Shown here one piece after another: positions 10,136-18,690 of a DNA stretch of 64,000 nucleotides. The translations under genes were made by a program, and so were the position numbers. The notes under the pieces were generated by a model that was not told the DNA's origin, ran no database searches, and saw only the letters and a list, made by a program, of their open reading frames with translations. Numbering within the stretch: the first letter of the stretch is position 1; the number at the start of each line of letters is the position of its first letter. The DNA is taken from assembly GCF_026126425.1 (NCBI RefSeq), contig NZ_JAFMPW010000001.1, forward strand, positions 186,001 to 250,000. The letters are read 5' to 3'. The DNA is from Muriicola sp. Z0-33 (GTDB lineage: Bacteria; Bacteroidota; Bacteroidia; Flavobacteriales; Flavobacteriaceae).

Positions 10136-10591
10136 ATGGCACTAAATTTTAATCAATACGCAACAGAGGGTAATACCTTCTTAAAAGATTATACCAAACA
10201 AATGAACCTGGGTACAGATACCGCCAAAGGGGGCCGTATTTTTACGGCAATTATGTACGCTCTTCGCGACATAATTCCACCGGAAGAATCCCTGCAGCTT
10301 ATCGCACAATTGCCCATGTTTATTAAAGGCATTTATGTACACGGGTGGAAACTCAGAAAGAAAAAGCCCAAGGTGAAACATATGGCAGAGTTTATAGAGC
10401 TGGTACGTCATCATGACGGCCCTGCCGCTGTAAACGATTTTGAATATAGCGATGAGGTTGCCGAAAAATACATCGACAACACTTTTATATATCTTCGAAA
10501 ATATGTATCCCAGGGCGAAATGGAAGACATAAGAGACGGCCTCCCAAAAAGGTTGAAAAACATGATCTTTTCCAAGCTTACTTTTTATTGA
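10136..10591 (+). CDS. DUF2267 family protein
   Basis: A 151-residue, mostly helical soluble protein matching the DUF2267 pattern: an N-terminal helix (FLKDYTKQMNLGTDTAKGGRIFTAIMYALRDIIPPEE), the diagnostic QLPMFIKGIYVHGW stretch, and a C-terminal half with VRQ-like spacing ending in EDIRDGLPKRLKNMI. Family members are small cytoplasmic proteins of unknown biochemical role, often close to stress-response genes. No signal peptide. It is probably its own transcription unit, since the downstream WG-repeat gene has its own promoter at 10643. Confidence 0.88.
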   Translation: MALNFNQYATEGNTFLKDYTKQMNLGTDTAKGGRIFTAIMYALRDIIPPEESLQLIAQLPMFIKGIYVHGWKLRKKKPKVKHMAEFIELVRHHDGPAAVNDFEYSDEVAEKYIDNTFIYLRKYVSQGEMEDIRDGLPKRLKNMIFSKLTFY

Positions 10592-10642
10592 ATTTAAGGC
10601 GATTACCTGACTTATATCATTTCAAGGAAAGGAGCTCAGGAA

Positions 10643-10650
10643 TATCTTTG
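10643..10650 (+). promoter_or_regulatory. Perfect -7 element before the WG-repeat gene
   Basis: TATCTTTG matches the Bacteroidota -7 consensus TAnnTTTG exactly and lies 24 bases before the ATG at 10674. A weak -33 (TTC, 10621-10623) stands at the expected distance. Confidence 0.6.
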
Positions 10651-10673
10651 TTGAAACGTTAAATCTCAAAGTT

Positions 10674-11333
10674 ATGAAACGTATCTATGCTTTATTATTT
10701 GTTGTATTAATTGCTTTACCATTTGCTGGAAAAACACAGGTTATAGAGTCGATCAACAAACCAATTCTTGACGAATTGGATGAGGTCAGGCCTTTTAGTG
10801 AAGGTCTTGCCGCGGTCAGAAAAGGAAACCAATGGGGATTCATAAATACTGAAGGGAAATTGGTTATCGATTTCAGGAGTGATCTGGTCTGGAGTACTGA
10901 GGCCGATACATCTAAGATGGATATACGAGGGATACGCTATCCGGAATTTCTGGATGGTTTGTGCATGAATCAGGCACTTACCGATGAGGGGATACCGCTC
11001 TATGGATTTATAAATTCCAAAGGAGAGCAGCTTATTCAACCAGAATTTGTAAACATAACCCAATTTGAGAACGGCAAAGCCATTGGAATCTTTGCAAAAA
11101 AAACTTTCAGAGGGCAGAATGAAATTAAATTAAATGTCTTTGACTATAGTTTTATTGAGGTCCTTATAAATACCCAGGGAGAAATTCTTTGGCCAATTAT
11201 GGAGAGAGACCACATTTTAATGTCAACAAGACGATTTGAGTTACCACTACTCAGGTCTAAATTGCTTTCAGATGGACTTCTTGCTTCGAAAAACAAAAGC
11301 AATGAATGGGAAATACACAGACTTAGCTTATAA
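10674..11333 (+). CDS. Secreted WG-repeat protein
   Basis: A 219-residue protein with a cleavable signal peptide (MKRIYALLFVVLIALPFAGKTQ) followed by WG repeats: FSEGLAAVRKGNQWGFINTEGKLVID is a textbook unit, and YGFINSKGEQLIQPEF a second. A third, degenerate unit (VLINTQGEILWPI) follows. WG repeats are beta-rich modules of unclear biochemical role, usually in envelope proteins. With only three units it is short for the family. It is 17 bases upstream of the GyrI-like gene on the same strand, so both are probably one transcript from the promoter at 10643. Confidence 0.85.
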   Translation: MKRIYALLFVVLIALPFAGKTQVIESINKPILDELDEVRPFSEGLAAVRKGNQWGFINTEGKLVIDFRSDLVWSTEADTSKMDIRGIRYPEFLDGLCMNQALTDEGIPLYGFINSKGEQLIQPEFVNITQFENGKAIGIFAKKTFRGQNEIKLNVFDYSFIEVLINTQGEILWPIMERDHILMSTRRFELPLLRSKLLSDGLLASKNKSNEWEIHRLSL

Positions 11334-11350
11334 GACACAAATTTCTGGTT

Positions 11351-11911
11351 ATGAGAGCAGCTAAAATCACACTCCTGATCATTGGGTCACTGTTGCTTGT
11401 GCTCTTCTTAATTTATGGTTACTACGGTGGTTTTTATCCTGTTAGAGCTGAAATTCAACAAAAGGGCGGGGAAGTCCTGGTGTATCAAAAGATGACAGGG
11501 GATTATGCACAAAGCCCCGATGTTTCGGACAAGGTGTACAACAAATTATTAAGAGAATATAACATTACAACAACCCGGGGATTTGGAATCTATTACGATC
11601 ATCCCAAAACTACAGATAAGGATAGCCTAAGGGCGGATGTGGGCTGTATTCTGGAGTCTGATTTTGAAAAAGTAGAACACCTCAGGGCAGATTTCGAAGT
11701 AAAAGAATACCCCAATGATAATTATTTGGTGGCAGATTTTCCTTTTAAAGGGATGCCATCGGTAATTTTTGGAATTATGAAAGTATACCCTGCCTTGAAT
11801 ACCTACGTGGAAGAGAATGGTTATGATCCAAATACACCGGTAATGGAAATTTGGGATCTGTCTAATAATAAGATTGAGTATAGAAAAGAACTTGTCAAAA
11901 TTCAGAATTAA
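11351..11911 (+). CDS. Membrane-anchored GyrI-like small-molecule-binding protein
   Basis: 186 residues with one N-terminal membrane helix (about 6-27, ITLLIIGSLLLVLFLIYGYY) and a soluble domain resembling the GyrI-like/SOUL effector-binding fold: the start EVLVYQKMTGDYAQ, the central GFGIYYDHPKTTDKDSLRADVGCIL and the end PVMEIWD. In this fold the GIYYDxP and DVGC segments line a hydrophobic cavity that binds amphipathic molecules. There is no helix-turn-helix, so it is not a transcription factor; an envelope binding or transport role is inferred. It follows the WG-repeat gene by 17 bases. Confidence 0.82.
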   Translation: MRAAKITLLIIGSLLLVLFLIYGYYGGFYPVRAEIQQKGGEVLVYQKMTGDYAQSPDVSDKVYNKLLREYNITTTRGFGIYYDHPKTTDKDSLRADVGCILESDFEKVEHLRADFEVKEYPNDNYLVADFPFKGMPSVIFGIMKVYPALNTYVEENGYDPNTPVMEIWDLSNNKIEYRKELVKIQN

Positions 11912-11959
11912 ATGGCTGTAGGATTTTTACGGTCAGCAGCCAAACACTAACCTAATACC

Positions 11960-11987
11960 AGAAAAGAGGGCATTTGCCCTCTTTTCT
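11960..11987. terminator. Bidirectional terminator between convergent genes
   Basis: A perfect 12-bp stem (11960-11971 with 11976-11987) around a 4-base loop ATTT. Each strand has an A run before and a T run after the stem, so it can stop transcription from both the GyrI-like gene and the NTF2-like gene at 12008. Confidence 0.9.
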
Positions 11988-12007
11988 AATATATACCTTA
12001 TAAGGAA

Positions 12008-12937
12008 TTACTTGGCATCCATTATTTTTGTGCTGATATAGGCATTAGACCTAACAATTTTTCCTTCATCGTTAAAGTCGTGGATATATAGCGCTGGCAT
12101 TACAATTTTTTTACCGTCAGACTTCCTGGTCATTCTAAAATTCCACCAGGATTGTACAGTTTGTCCGTCGCCCAGGTCATACTCCAGGTAATCAGGATAC
12201 CCAACTACGTCTATACTGGTGATATCAAAAGCCTCCATCACTCCTTTATTACGTTCCTTTAATTCATCGAGGGTCATGGTTTCTCCTACAGGAGATTCCA
12301 ATGAATTAAACCTGCATTTCTCATCAAAATAACTATAGGCCATTTCCAGGTCGTTATTTTCAAAGGCACTCATCATTCTCCTTACCTTGTTGATGTAGTC
12401 ATGATGGTCATAAAGTTTTCCATTCTCCCGATCTCCATAACTGCGGCCAATCTCACGCCAAACATTTTGGTTGGTGTAATTTATTAAAGTTTTAATCTTG
12501 TTATCAGCATTAAACTCCATCAACTGATGAAAAGGCATGTCTATTTTTACACCCGTTTCATTATGAACACCTTTATACTGGCTCCAGGTCTGAACCCAAA
12601 TCTGCCCGTCCTTATATTCGAGCGCATCTGGGTAGGCTCCCGGAGATGCACTTATTGAACCGTAAGCGATATTGTTCTTCCACCATTTGACATTATTAAG
12701 ATATTGTTCTTTAGTTCTTCCCGTATTGTTCTTGTTTGTGCTTGTACCGTTATAGGCCTTAAAATCATCAGCCAGATAGCTTGCCACCTTTGTTTCATCC
12801 CCTGCCACAAATGCAGCCATCATGTCATTGGCTATTTCTATGGTTGGGTGATCCTGATAAATGGTGCCGTTTTTTTTCTTTTGAGCCTGGGCTACTGTAA
12901 ATACCAGCAGTAGGGCCAGTAATAGTAATTTCTTCAT
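12008..12937 (-). CDS. Secreted protein with two SnoaL/NTF2-like domains
   Basis: The start at 12937 (MKKLLLLALLLVFTVAQAQ) is preferred because it gives a clean signal peptide; an upstream ATG at 12973 would add twelve unlikely residues. The mature protein of about 290 residues contains two SnoaL-like (NTF2-fold) domains in tandem, roughly 30-160 (IANDMMAAFVAGDETKVASYLADDFKAY) and 175-305 (VRRMMSAFENNDLEMAYSYFDEKCRF). Each has the helix-then-sheet start and a QTWSQYKG/QSWWNFRM strand near its end. The family includes small-molecule isomerases and pure binding proteins; no catalytic residue is decisive here. It is monocistronic. Confidence 0.85.
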   Translation of the reverse strand: MKKLLLLALLLVFTVAQAQKKKNGTIYQDHPTIEIANDMMAAFVAGDETKVASYLADDFKAYNGTSTNKNNTGRTKEQYLNNVKWWKNNIAYGSISASPGAYPDALEYKDGQIWVQTWSQYKGVHNETGVKIDMPFHQLMEFNADNKIKTLINYTNQNVWREIGRSYGDRENGKLYDHHDYINKVRRMMSAFENNDLEMAYSYFDEKCRFNSLESPVGETMTLDELKERNKGVMEAFDITSIDVVGYPDYLEYDLGDGQTVQSWWNFRMTRKSDGKKIVMPALYIHDFNDEGKIVRSNAYISTKIMDAK

Positions 12938-13341
12938 TTTAATAGTGGTTTGTTGATTATTTCTGGCTACCACTCTGGCAGCTGTATATTCAATATACCA
13001 ACAAATTGCTCTATAAATTTGCTTTAAAAGGACGAAACAGGCTTTTTTGCTTCCAAAAGGCCCTAATTAGTTTTCGGGCGCAACTATCAGTGTAATAAAT
13101 ACAACTGCAAGGCTCACTTGTTAAGGCGTCTTTCAGACATGGGCAAGCCAGAGATGCAGCATTCTGTGAAACTGGCGGTTTACAATAGATCTGTCTCTTA
13201 TGTTTTGTACAAAGGAGGTCATTACAAAATCACTATCTTACAGACTGCGTCAGAGTATTAGCTATCTTAATTGCGGGGAAATCAGGATGAGATTTAATGA
13301 TAGCATATTGCTTTTACGATAACTAACTAACCAGAAAATAA
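12938..13341. other. Long intergenic region before the lipoprotein pair
   Basis: About 400 bases with no ORF of note on either strand between the divergent NTF2-like and lipoprotein genes. I find no perfect TAnnTTTG element, no long inverted repeat and no tRNA-like fold. Confidence 0.4.
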
Positions 13342-14223
13342 ATGAAAAGAACCTTTAATAAATCATTGGTTGTTGTGCTGCTTTCCTTCGGCATGTTACT
13401 GCTGAATTCATGTAACAAACAGAAGGCAGCGGCTATAATGGATGCGGCTAAACTATTCGGCCTTGAAGCAGTGGCAGCGCTTGAAAGTATTCACCAATTA
13501 AGTGACAAAAGTAGTACAGCATACTCCATGGAAGATATGCAAAAAGACCTTATTTATGCCCAGTTAGAGGGCATCACAGACTCTACTCAGATAAATCCTC
13601 AATTACTAAATACCCTTACCCAGGTTTCGTTACCCCTGCCAACTAGCAACCCGCTGACAGTGCAAATAGATAAACTGAAAGAGCAATACATTAATTTTAG
13701 TACCACTTTTGATGCACTTTATCAGGGGAATTACTTTGCAGCCAATGCTGTAAAAAAAAGCGAGGCACATGCCATCAGGCTAACGCTTCAACTCATAACA
13801 CTGGCCGAGGCAATAGAGAGAACGCCCTACCAGTTTACAGCAGAGCGATCTGATCTTTTGGCCAGGATTTACAGGGTTAAGACGGATATGAATTCCAGTT
13901 CTACCGAAAAATCGGAATTGCTGGCAGAGATTGCAAGTGAAATAATGGACTTGACGGCTGCAGAAAGAAATGCAAAGAACATTACTTTGATGCAATGCCT
14001 GAAGGCTGCTGAGAGAGGCAAAACAGTAGCAGACCTGGCCAGAAATTACAAGAAAATGTCTCTTGGTCAGATGTTGAATATAGTAGAAGGGCCAATTAGT
14101 TATTCCCTTCAATTTATGGGTGATCAGCAGATAGGGGTAGTTATGACCAAGTATATTGATATGAAGGCAACTATCCAGGAAGATCCTTATTGGGGTGGAT
14201 TAATAGCTGCGGAAAACCAATAA
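13342..14223 (+). CDS. Helical lipoprotein of unknown function
   Basis: 293 residues. The signal peptide ends in a lipobox at Cys24 (LLLNSCNK), so the protein is lipid-anchored. The mature part is almost entirely alpha-helical: EAVAALESIHQLSDKS, QIDKLKEQYINFSTTFDALYQGNYFAANAVKKSEAHAIRL and a Glu/Arg-rich C-terminal half. I recognise no family. It is followed after 25 bases by a 98-aa helical protein, and the two probably form one operon whose end meets the ppdK gene. Confidence 0.8.
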   Translation: MKRTFNKSLVVVLLSFGMLLLNSCNKQKAAAIMDAAKLFGLEAVAALESIHQLSDKSSTAYSMEDMQKDLIYAQLEGITDSTQINPQLLNTLTQVSLPLPTSNPLTVQIDKLKEQYINFSTTFDALYQGNYFAANAVKKSEAHAIRLTLQLITLAEAIERTPYQFTAERSDLLARIYRVKTDMNSSSTEKSELLAEIASEIMDLTAAERNAKNITLMQCLKAAERGKTVADLARNYKKMSLGQMLNIVEGPISYSLQFMGDQQIGVVMTKYIDMKATIQEDPYWGGLIAAENQ

Positions 14224-14248
14224 AGAACCAAATTAATTTATTACCAGT

Positions 14249-14545
14249 ATGGACCATACAGATAAAATGTACGCCTTACTTCAGGACATCCTGACAACTG
14301 TGGCTTATAAAATTAAAATAGCTCCAACAGCAGATCGGGCCGAGTTATTTCCGGAAATGATCAAAGTACAAACTAGTTTAACCGCATATCAGGCCAAAAT
14401 ATTGCAAGACAGAACATTAACAACAGAAAAAGACATGAACGATTTAGCTTCTATTAAATCGGAAATAGACAGTGCCGCAGACAAGCAAAAATTGTTCAAT
14501 GCCCTTGGCAGAACCATATCTTTTGTAGTGACCAGAAGAGCCTGA
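14249..14545 (+). CDS. Small helical protein of unknown function
   Basis: 98 residues without signal peptide or membrane segment (an alternative ATG at codon 7 would shorten it slightly). The sequence predicts three or four amphipathic helices (MYALLQDILTTVAYKI, TSLTAYQAKILQDR, DMNDLASIKSEIDSA). It lies 25 bases after the lipoprotein gene, suggesting joint expression, and ends only 4 bases from the stop codon of the convergent ppdK gene. No family recognised. Confidence 0.7.
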   Translation: MDHTDKMYALLQDILTTVAYKIKIAPTADRAELFPEMIKVQTSLTAYQAKILQDRTLTTEKDMNDLASIKSEIDSAADKQKLFNALGRTISFVVTRRA

Positions 14546-14549
14546 CTAT

Positions 14550-17276
14550 TTAACCTTTTCCTATAGCCGCATGTGCAGCCGCCACCCTGGCTATGGGCAC
14601 CCTAAAGGGCGAACAGCTCACATAATTCATATCATTATTATGACAGAATTCTACTGAACTGGGCTCTCCCCCATGCTCTCCACAGATACCTACCTTTAAT
14701 TTTGGTTTTATTTTCCGGCCTTTTTCGGTGGCCATTTTAATTAATTGACCTACTCCTTCCTGATCTAATTTTTCGAAAGGATCTGCCTTAAGGATTCCTT
14801 TTTCCAGATAGATTGGCAAGAACTTACCGGCATCATCACGAGAATACCCATAGGTTAATTGTGTAAGGTCATTGGTTCCAAAAGAGAAAAAGTCGGCCTT
14901 TTTTGCAATTAGATCTGCCATCAACGCCGCTCGTGGAACCTCTATCATAGTGCCAACCAAATAGGGAATAGTGTCGTCATATTCTTTAAAAACTGTATCG
15001 GCAGTTTTCCGAATAATCTCCTCCTGGGCTATAAATTCATTTAAGGTACTCACCAGAGGAACCATAATTTCCGGTTTGGCCTCTATGCCTTTGGCCTTGA
15101 GATTAAGTGCGGCCTCTAGTATGGCCCTGGTTTGCATTTCGGTAATTTCCGGAAAGGTATTTCCCAATCTACATCCCCTGTGTCCAAGCATTGGGTTAAA
15201 TTCCTGAAGTTCCGCAACTTTATTTTTTACGGCAGATAGTGAGATGTGCATATCTTCGGCCAATTCTTTTTGAGTGGCCAACTGGTGTGGTACAAATTCG
15301 TGCAGGGGTGGGTCTAACAATCGTACGGTAACCGGAAGTCCTTGCATGGCCTCGAAAATTCCTTCAAAATCACTTCGTTGCATTGGTAATAAATCTTCCA
15401 AAGCATGTCTGCGACCTTTCACAGTGTCTGCCAGTATCATTTCGCGCATGGCTTTTATCCGATCTACTTCAAAGAACATATGTTCGGTCCTGGCAAGGCC
15501 AATACCTTTTGCACCAAATTTCCTTGCCGCACGGGCATCTTTAGGGGTATCTGCGTTGGTACGAACTGCCATTGTTGCATATTTATTGGCTATTTTCATT
15601 ATCTCGCCAAACTCTCCGCTTAGCTCCGGCTCTATTGTAGCCACTTTTCCTTCAATTATATTACCAGTGGTACCGTTCAAAGAAATCCAGTCTCCTTCAT
15701 GATATTCCTTGCCGTCGACAGTTAGCAAACGATTTTTGTAATCTATTTTTAATGCGCCGGCACCAGAGATACAACATTTACCCATACCTCTTGCCACAAC
15801 CGCGGCGTGGGAGGTCATCCCGCCCCTGGCAGTCAGAATACCTTTGGCCAGGTTCATTCCTTCCAGGTCTTCCGGCGAGGTTTCAATACGCGTAAGGATG
15901 GTATTTCTGAATTTTCTCGCCTCATCTGCAAAGAAGACGATCTGACCGGTGGCTGCTCCGGGAGAGGCAGGCAGGCCCTGTTCAATAATCGTTGCACGTT
16001 TTAATGCGTTGGGATCAAATACCGGATGCAACAGTTCATCCAATTTATTGGGCTCAATACGCAGTAAAGCCTGCTTTTCATCAAGTAGTCCTTCTTTTAA
16101 AAGATCTATCGCGATTTTGACCATTGCTGATCCGGTGCGCTTTCCATTCCTGGTCTGTAATATCCAAAGTTTTCCACTCTGAATGGTGAACTCCATATCC
16201 TGCATATCTTTATAATGCTGCTCCAATATGTTTTGATATTTAAAGAGTTCTTTATAGATATCTGGCATTAATTCTTCTAAAGAGATATAGTTTTCAGCCC
16301 GGTCAGATTCTTCAATTTTGGCTAGTTGTGCCCAACGCTGAGACCCCATTTTCGTAATCTGTTGTGGGGTTCTTACTCCTGCCACCACATCTTCGCCTTG
16401 TGCATTTAAAAGGTATTCCCCATTAAATCTATTTTCACCATTACCGGCATCCCTTGTAAAACACACTCCTGTACCGCAACCGGCACCCATATTCCCGAAA
16501 ACCATGGCCTGTACATTTACTGCAGTTCCCCAATCGTCCGGGTAGTCGTGCATTTTTCTATAGTAAATGGCCCTTGCCCCATTCCAGCTATTGAATACTG
16601 CGATAATGGCGCCCCAGAGCTGCTCCCAGGGATCTGTTGGAAAGTTCTGACCAGTGCTTTTTTGAATAACGTCTTTAAAGTCGTACACCAGATCCTTAAG
16701 GTCCTGGATTGTAAATTGGGTATCGTGTTGAATCTCCCTTTTTTCTTTAAGGTGTTCTATAATTTCTTCAAAAGGATCAATATCTTCTTTAGACTGCGGC
16801 TTCATTCCCAGGACCACTCCTCCATACATCTGAATAAACCGACGATAAGAATCCCAGGCAAATCTTTCATTGCCTGTCTTTTCTGCAATACCTATTACGG
16901 CCTCGTCGTTAAGTCCAAGATTCAAAACAGTATCCATCATCCCAGGCATGGAAACACGTGCGCCGGAGCGAACAGAAATTAAAAGCGGGTTTTTGGTATC
17001 ACCGTATTGGGCTCCCATTATGCCCTCCATATTTTTTATTGCCTTTTCAACTTCGGGGGTAATTAACCCTATTATCGCCTCCTGCCCGAGTTCATTGAAT
17101 TCTTTACAGACTTCTGTAGTAATTGTAAATCCTGGCGGGACTGGGATTCCTAAGGAACTCATTTCTGCCAAGTTGGCCCCCTTTCCGCCCAAAAGATTCT
17201 TCATTGTGCTGTTGCCATCTGCACTATTGTTACCAAACTCGTAGACTCTTGCGGCGATTTCCTGAATTGTTTCCAT
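14550..17276 (-). CDS. ppdK: Pyruvate, phosphate dikinase
   Basis: A full-length (908 aa) enzyme that interconverts pyruvate + ATP + phosphate with phosphoenolpyruvate + AMP + pyrophosphate in the cytoplasm. Order: N-terminal nucleotide-grasp domain (LGGKGANLAEMSSLGIPVPPGFTI, SVRSGARVSMPGMMDTVLNLG), the swivelling phospho-histidine domain with His490 in GGMTSHAAVVARG, and the C-terminal PEP/pyruvate barrel with catalytic Cys865 in GICGEHGGEP. All key residues are intact. PPi-dependent PPDK usually serves glycolysis or gluconeogenesis flux control. A TGA-N6-TCA palindrome lies 65 bases upstream of the start (17342), hinting at Crp/Fnr-type control. Confidence 0.97.
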   Translation of the reverse strand: METIQEIAARVYEFGNNSADGNSTMKNLLGGKGANLAEMSSLGIPVPPGFTITTEVCKEFNELGQEAIIGLITPEVEKAIKNMEGIMGAQYGDTKNPLLISVRSGARVSMPGMMDTVLNLGLNDEAVIGIAEKTGNERFAWDSYRRFIQMYGGVVLGMKPQSKEDIDPFEEIIEHLKEKREIQHDTQFTIQDLKDLVYDFKDVIQKSTGQNFPTDPWEQLWGAIIAVFNSWNGARAIYYRKMHDYPDDWGTAVNVQAMVFGNMGAGCGTGVCFTRDAGNGENRFNGEYLLNAQGEDVVAGVRTPQQITKMGSQRWAQLAKIEESDRAENYISLEELMPDIYKELFKYQNILEQHYKDMQDMEFTIQSGKLWILQTRNGKRTGSAMVKIAIDLLKEGLLDEKQALLRIEPNKLDELLHPVFDPNALKRATIIEQGLPASPGAATGQIVFFADEARKFRNTILTRIETSPEDLEGMNLAKGILTARGGMTSHAAVVARGMGKCCISGAGALKIDYKNRLLTVDGKEYHEGDWISLNGTTGNIIEGKVATIEPELSGEFGEIMKIANKYATMAVRTNADTPKDARAARKFGAKGIGLARTEHMFFEVDRIKAMREMILADTVKGRRHALEDLLPMQRSDFEGIFEAMQGLPVTVRLLDPPLHEFVPHQLATQKELAEDMHISLSAVKNKVAELQEFNPMLGHRGCRLGNTFPEITEMQTRAILEAALNLKAKGIEAKPEIMVPLVSTLNEFIAQEEIIRKTADTVFKEYDDTIPYLVGTMIEVPRAALMADLIAKKADFFSFGTNDLTQLTYGYSRDDAGKFLPIYLEKGILKADPFEKLDQEGVGQLIKMATEKGRKIKPKLKVGICGEHGGEPSSVEFCHNNDMNYVSCSPFRVPIARVAAAHAAIGKG

Positions 17277-17598
17277 GATGTAGATGTTTAGATCGACTAG
17301 TTACAAGCTTTAAAATTATAAACAACAGGGATGCTATTTTATGACTTATATCACACTATTGGATAATAATTTGAGCAATTTCAAAGGGTGATGATAATGG
17401 AAATAAAATGACGTGGCCCGTCATCACTGTATGCGTCGAAAAACACAATTTGTTTTTATTCCCCGTTGAATGTGGGTTTATATTCCAATTTTAAGCTTTT
17501 GGCAGGAAGCCAATTTACTAAGATGAGGTTTCACTATTTCTATTTTCTCTTTGTTAAACCAATTTCTTGCTTAACTTTATTTACATAATTTGATAGCT
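17277..17598. other. Intergenic region ppdK / small membrane proteins
   Basis: About 320 bases between divergent genes. Apart from the palindrome at 17342 I see no ORF, strong hairpin or perfect -7 element. Confidence 0.35.
17342..17353. promoter_or_regulatory. TGA-N6-TCA palindrome upstream of ppdK
   Basis: TGACTTATATCA is an inverted repeat in the form typical of Crp/Fnr-family operators. Related sites occur upstream of the cytochrome c (60188) and universal stress protein (61174) genes. Confidence 0.5.
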
Positions 17599-17781
17599 AT
17601 GCTCAAAAACTTTGTTAAAGCAATAGGACCTGTAAATGTCCTTATGCTGTTGCTTGTCATTTCCATTATTATTGTTGCGGAAATTACTTTTATCAATGGC
17701 CAAAAACTCGAAGCCATATTTATTGGATTATGGGCTCCCACAATTTTAGGATTTATGAACTATCTAAAAAGACCTAAATAA
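17599..17781 (+). CDS. Small membrane protein (60 aa)
   Basis: The ATG at 17599 (MLKNFVKAIGPVN) is preferred over an in-frame TTG at 17590. The product has one or two hydrophobic segments (VLMLLLVISIIIVAEITFI, then LEAIFIGLWAPTILGFMNYL) and a basic tail (KRPK), typical of a tiny inner-membrane protein. Its stop TAA shares one base with the ATG of the following 34-codon frame (TAATG), an arrangement of translational coupling. No family recognised. Confidence 0.6.
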   Translation: MLKNFVKAIGPVNVLMLLLVISIIIVAEITFINGQKLEAIFIGLWAPTILGFMNYLKRPK

Positions 17782-17885
17782 TGGAGATCATAATAATCTA
17801 TTCTATAATAGTGGCAATAGTCTTCCTTATATGGCTAAGTTATATCATTCGGGTTTATGATCAGAATTACCGAAATAAGGGATAA
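17781..17885 (+). CDS. Tiny membrane protein (34 aa), coupled to the previous frame
   Basis: The frame starts at the ATG overlapping the previous stop by one base and codes for a single hydrophobic helix (MEIIIIYSIIVAIVFLIWLSYII) followed by a short charged tail (RVYDQNYRNKG). The overlap and the clean helix-plus-tail pattern argue that it is translated. It may act as a partner subunit of the 60-aa protein. It ends 28 bases from the convergent DoxX gene. Confidence 0.5.
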   Translation: MEIIIIYSIIVAIVFLIWLSYIIRVYDQNYRNKG

Positions 17886-17913
17886 CGGAAAGTAAGAGTT
17901 AGAATTATTAGCG

Positions 17914-18336
17914 CTATTTCTGCATCTTCAGGTAATAATCTGCCGAATGTTTGCCGGAACCATAGAAAAGAAAAAATATACATGCTGCTAATACTATCAG
18001 GGCCATAATTAAATTATTGCCGTTCATCTCGCCAATGAAATTAATGAGTACCGCGCCAAATAATAAGGGAAGTTGTAATAAGGCGGCCCACCTGGTTAGT
18101 AAACCAACAATGATCAGAAAGCCTCCTACAAAATGAGCGGCAACCACGTAGTGCATGGTCAACCAACTTCCGGGGATCTCCTCGAAAGGTTCCATGACCT
18201 CAGTCATAAGTTCAGGATTCGACATAAAACTAATTCCTTTGGCAATAAGAAATACGCCCAATGCCACCCTTAAAAGGTCCAAAAGGTAATAGGTATGAGC
18301 ATTAGCCCACTTATTCCATGTCTTAATCCTGCCCAT
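17914..18336 (-). CDS. DoxX family membrane protein
   Basis: 140 residues with four hydrophobic segments and the DoxX pattern: LDLLRVALGVFLIAKGISFM at the start, HYVVAAHFVGGFLIIVGLLTRWAALLQLPLLFGAVLIN in the middle. DoxX proteins are small inner-membrane proteins linked to quinone-dependent oxidation or oxidative stress in other bacteria; the function here is only inferred from the family. It is divergent from the cassette at 18472, with an inverted repeat between the two starts (18361-18393). Confidence 0.85.
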   Translation of the reverse strand: MGRIKTWNKWANAHTYYLLDLLRVALGVFLIAKGISFMSNPELMTEVMEPFEEIPGSWLTMHYVVAAHFVGGFLIIVGLLTRWAALLQLPLLFGAVLINFIGEMNGNNLIMALIVLAACIFFLFYGSGKHSADYYLKMQK

Positions 18337-18360
18337 AAATCAGAATTATGAATCTACAAC

Positions 18361-18393
18361 ATCTCCTCATAAGGTACTCATTTATAAGGAGAT
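18361..18393. promoter_or_regulatory. Inverted repeat in the doxX / PBP-cassette divergent region
   Basis: ATCTCCTCATAA (18361-18372) pairs with TTATAAGGAGAT (18382-18393), 11 of 12 positions, around a 9-base spacer. It sits between the two divergent starts and could be an operator for either gene. Confidence 0.4.
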
Positions 18394-18471
18394 AAACAAA
18401 ACTTTTATCTCAAAATGTCCCTAAAAGTTATTAGCAGAGATAAACCTTTAAACCACATAAACACTATTTAA

Positions 18472-18672
18472 ATGAAATTGGGACAAAATCTTTTTAAGAA
18501 AGATCAATCTATTTGGGGAAAACCTATAATTGAATACGATCAGGGCAAAATGAACGAACTGTTTTCAGAGATCGGGCAATCTGAAATTGGGGAGGCCAAA
18601 TCAATTCTTCCGGAAGTACCAGGCCAGAGAGTGTCTCTGGAAACCGAACTGTATTTACTGCTACATTATTAA
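18472..18672 (+). CDS. Small protein of unknown function, first gene of the PBP cassette
   Basis: 66 residues, soluble, without signal peptide or membrane helix. It begins MKLGQNLFKKDQSIWGKPIIEYDQGKM and continues with an acidic middle; no family recognised. It is followed after 18 bases by the coiled-coil membrane protein gene, and its own leader contains the inverted repeat at 18361. Position and spacing suggest that it belongs to the five-gene operon ending at 23467. Confidence 0.65.
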   Translation: MKLGQNLFKKDQSIWGKPIIEYDQGKMNELFSEIGQSEIGEAKSILPEVPGQRVSLETELYLLLHY

Positions 18673-18690
18673 CAGCCTAATCTGATCATC

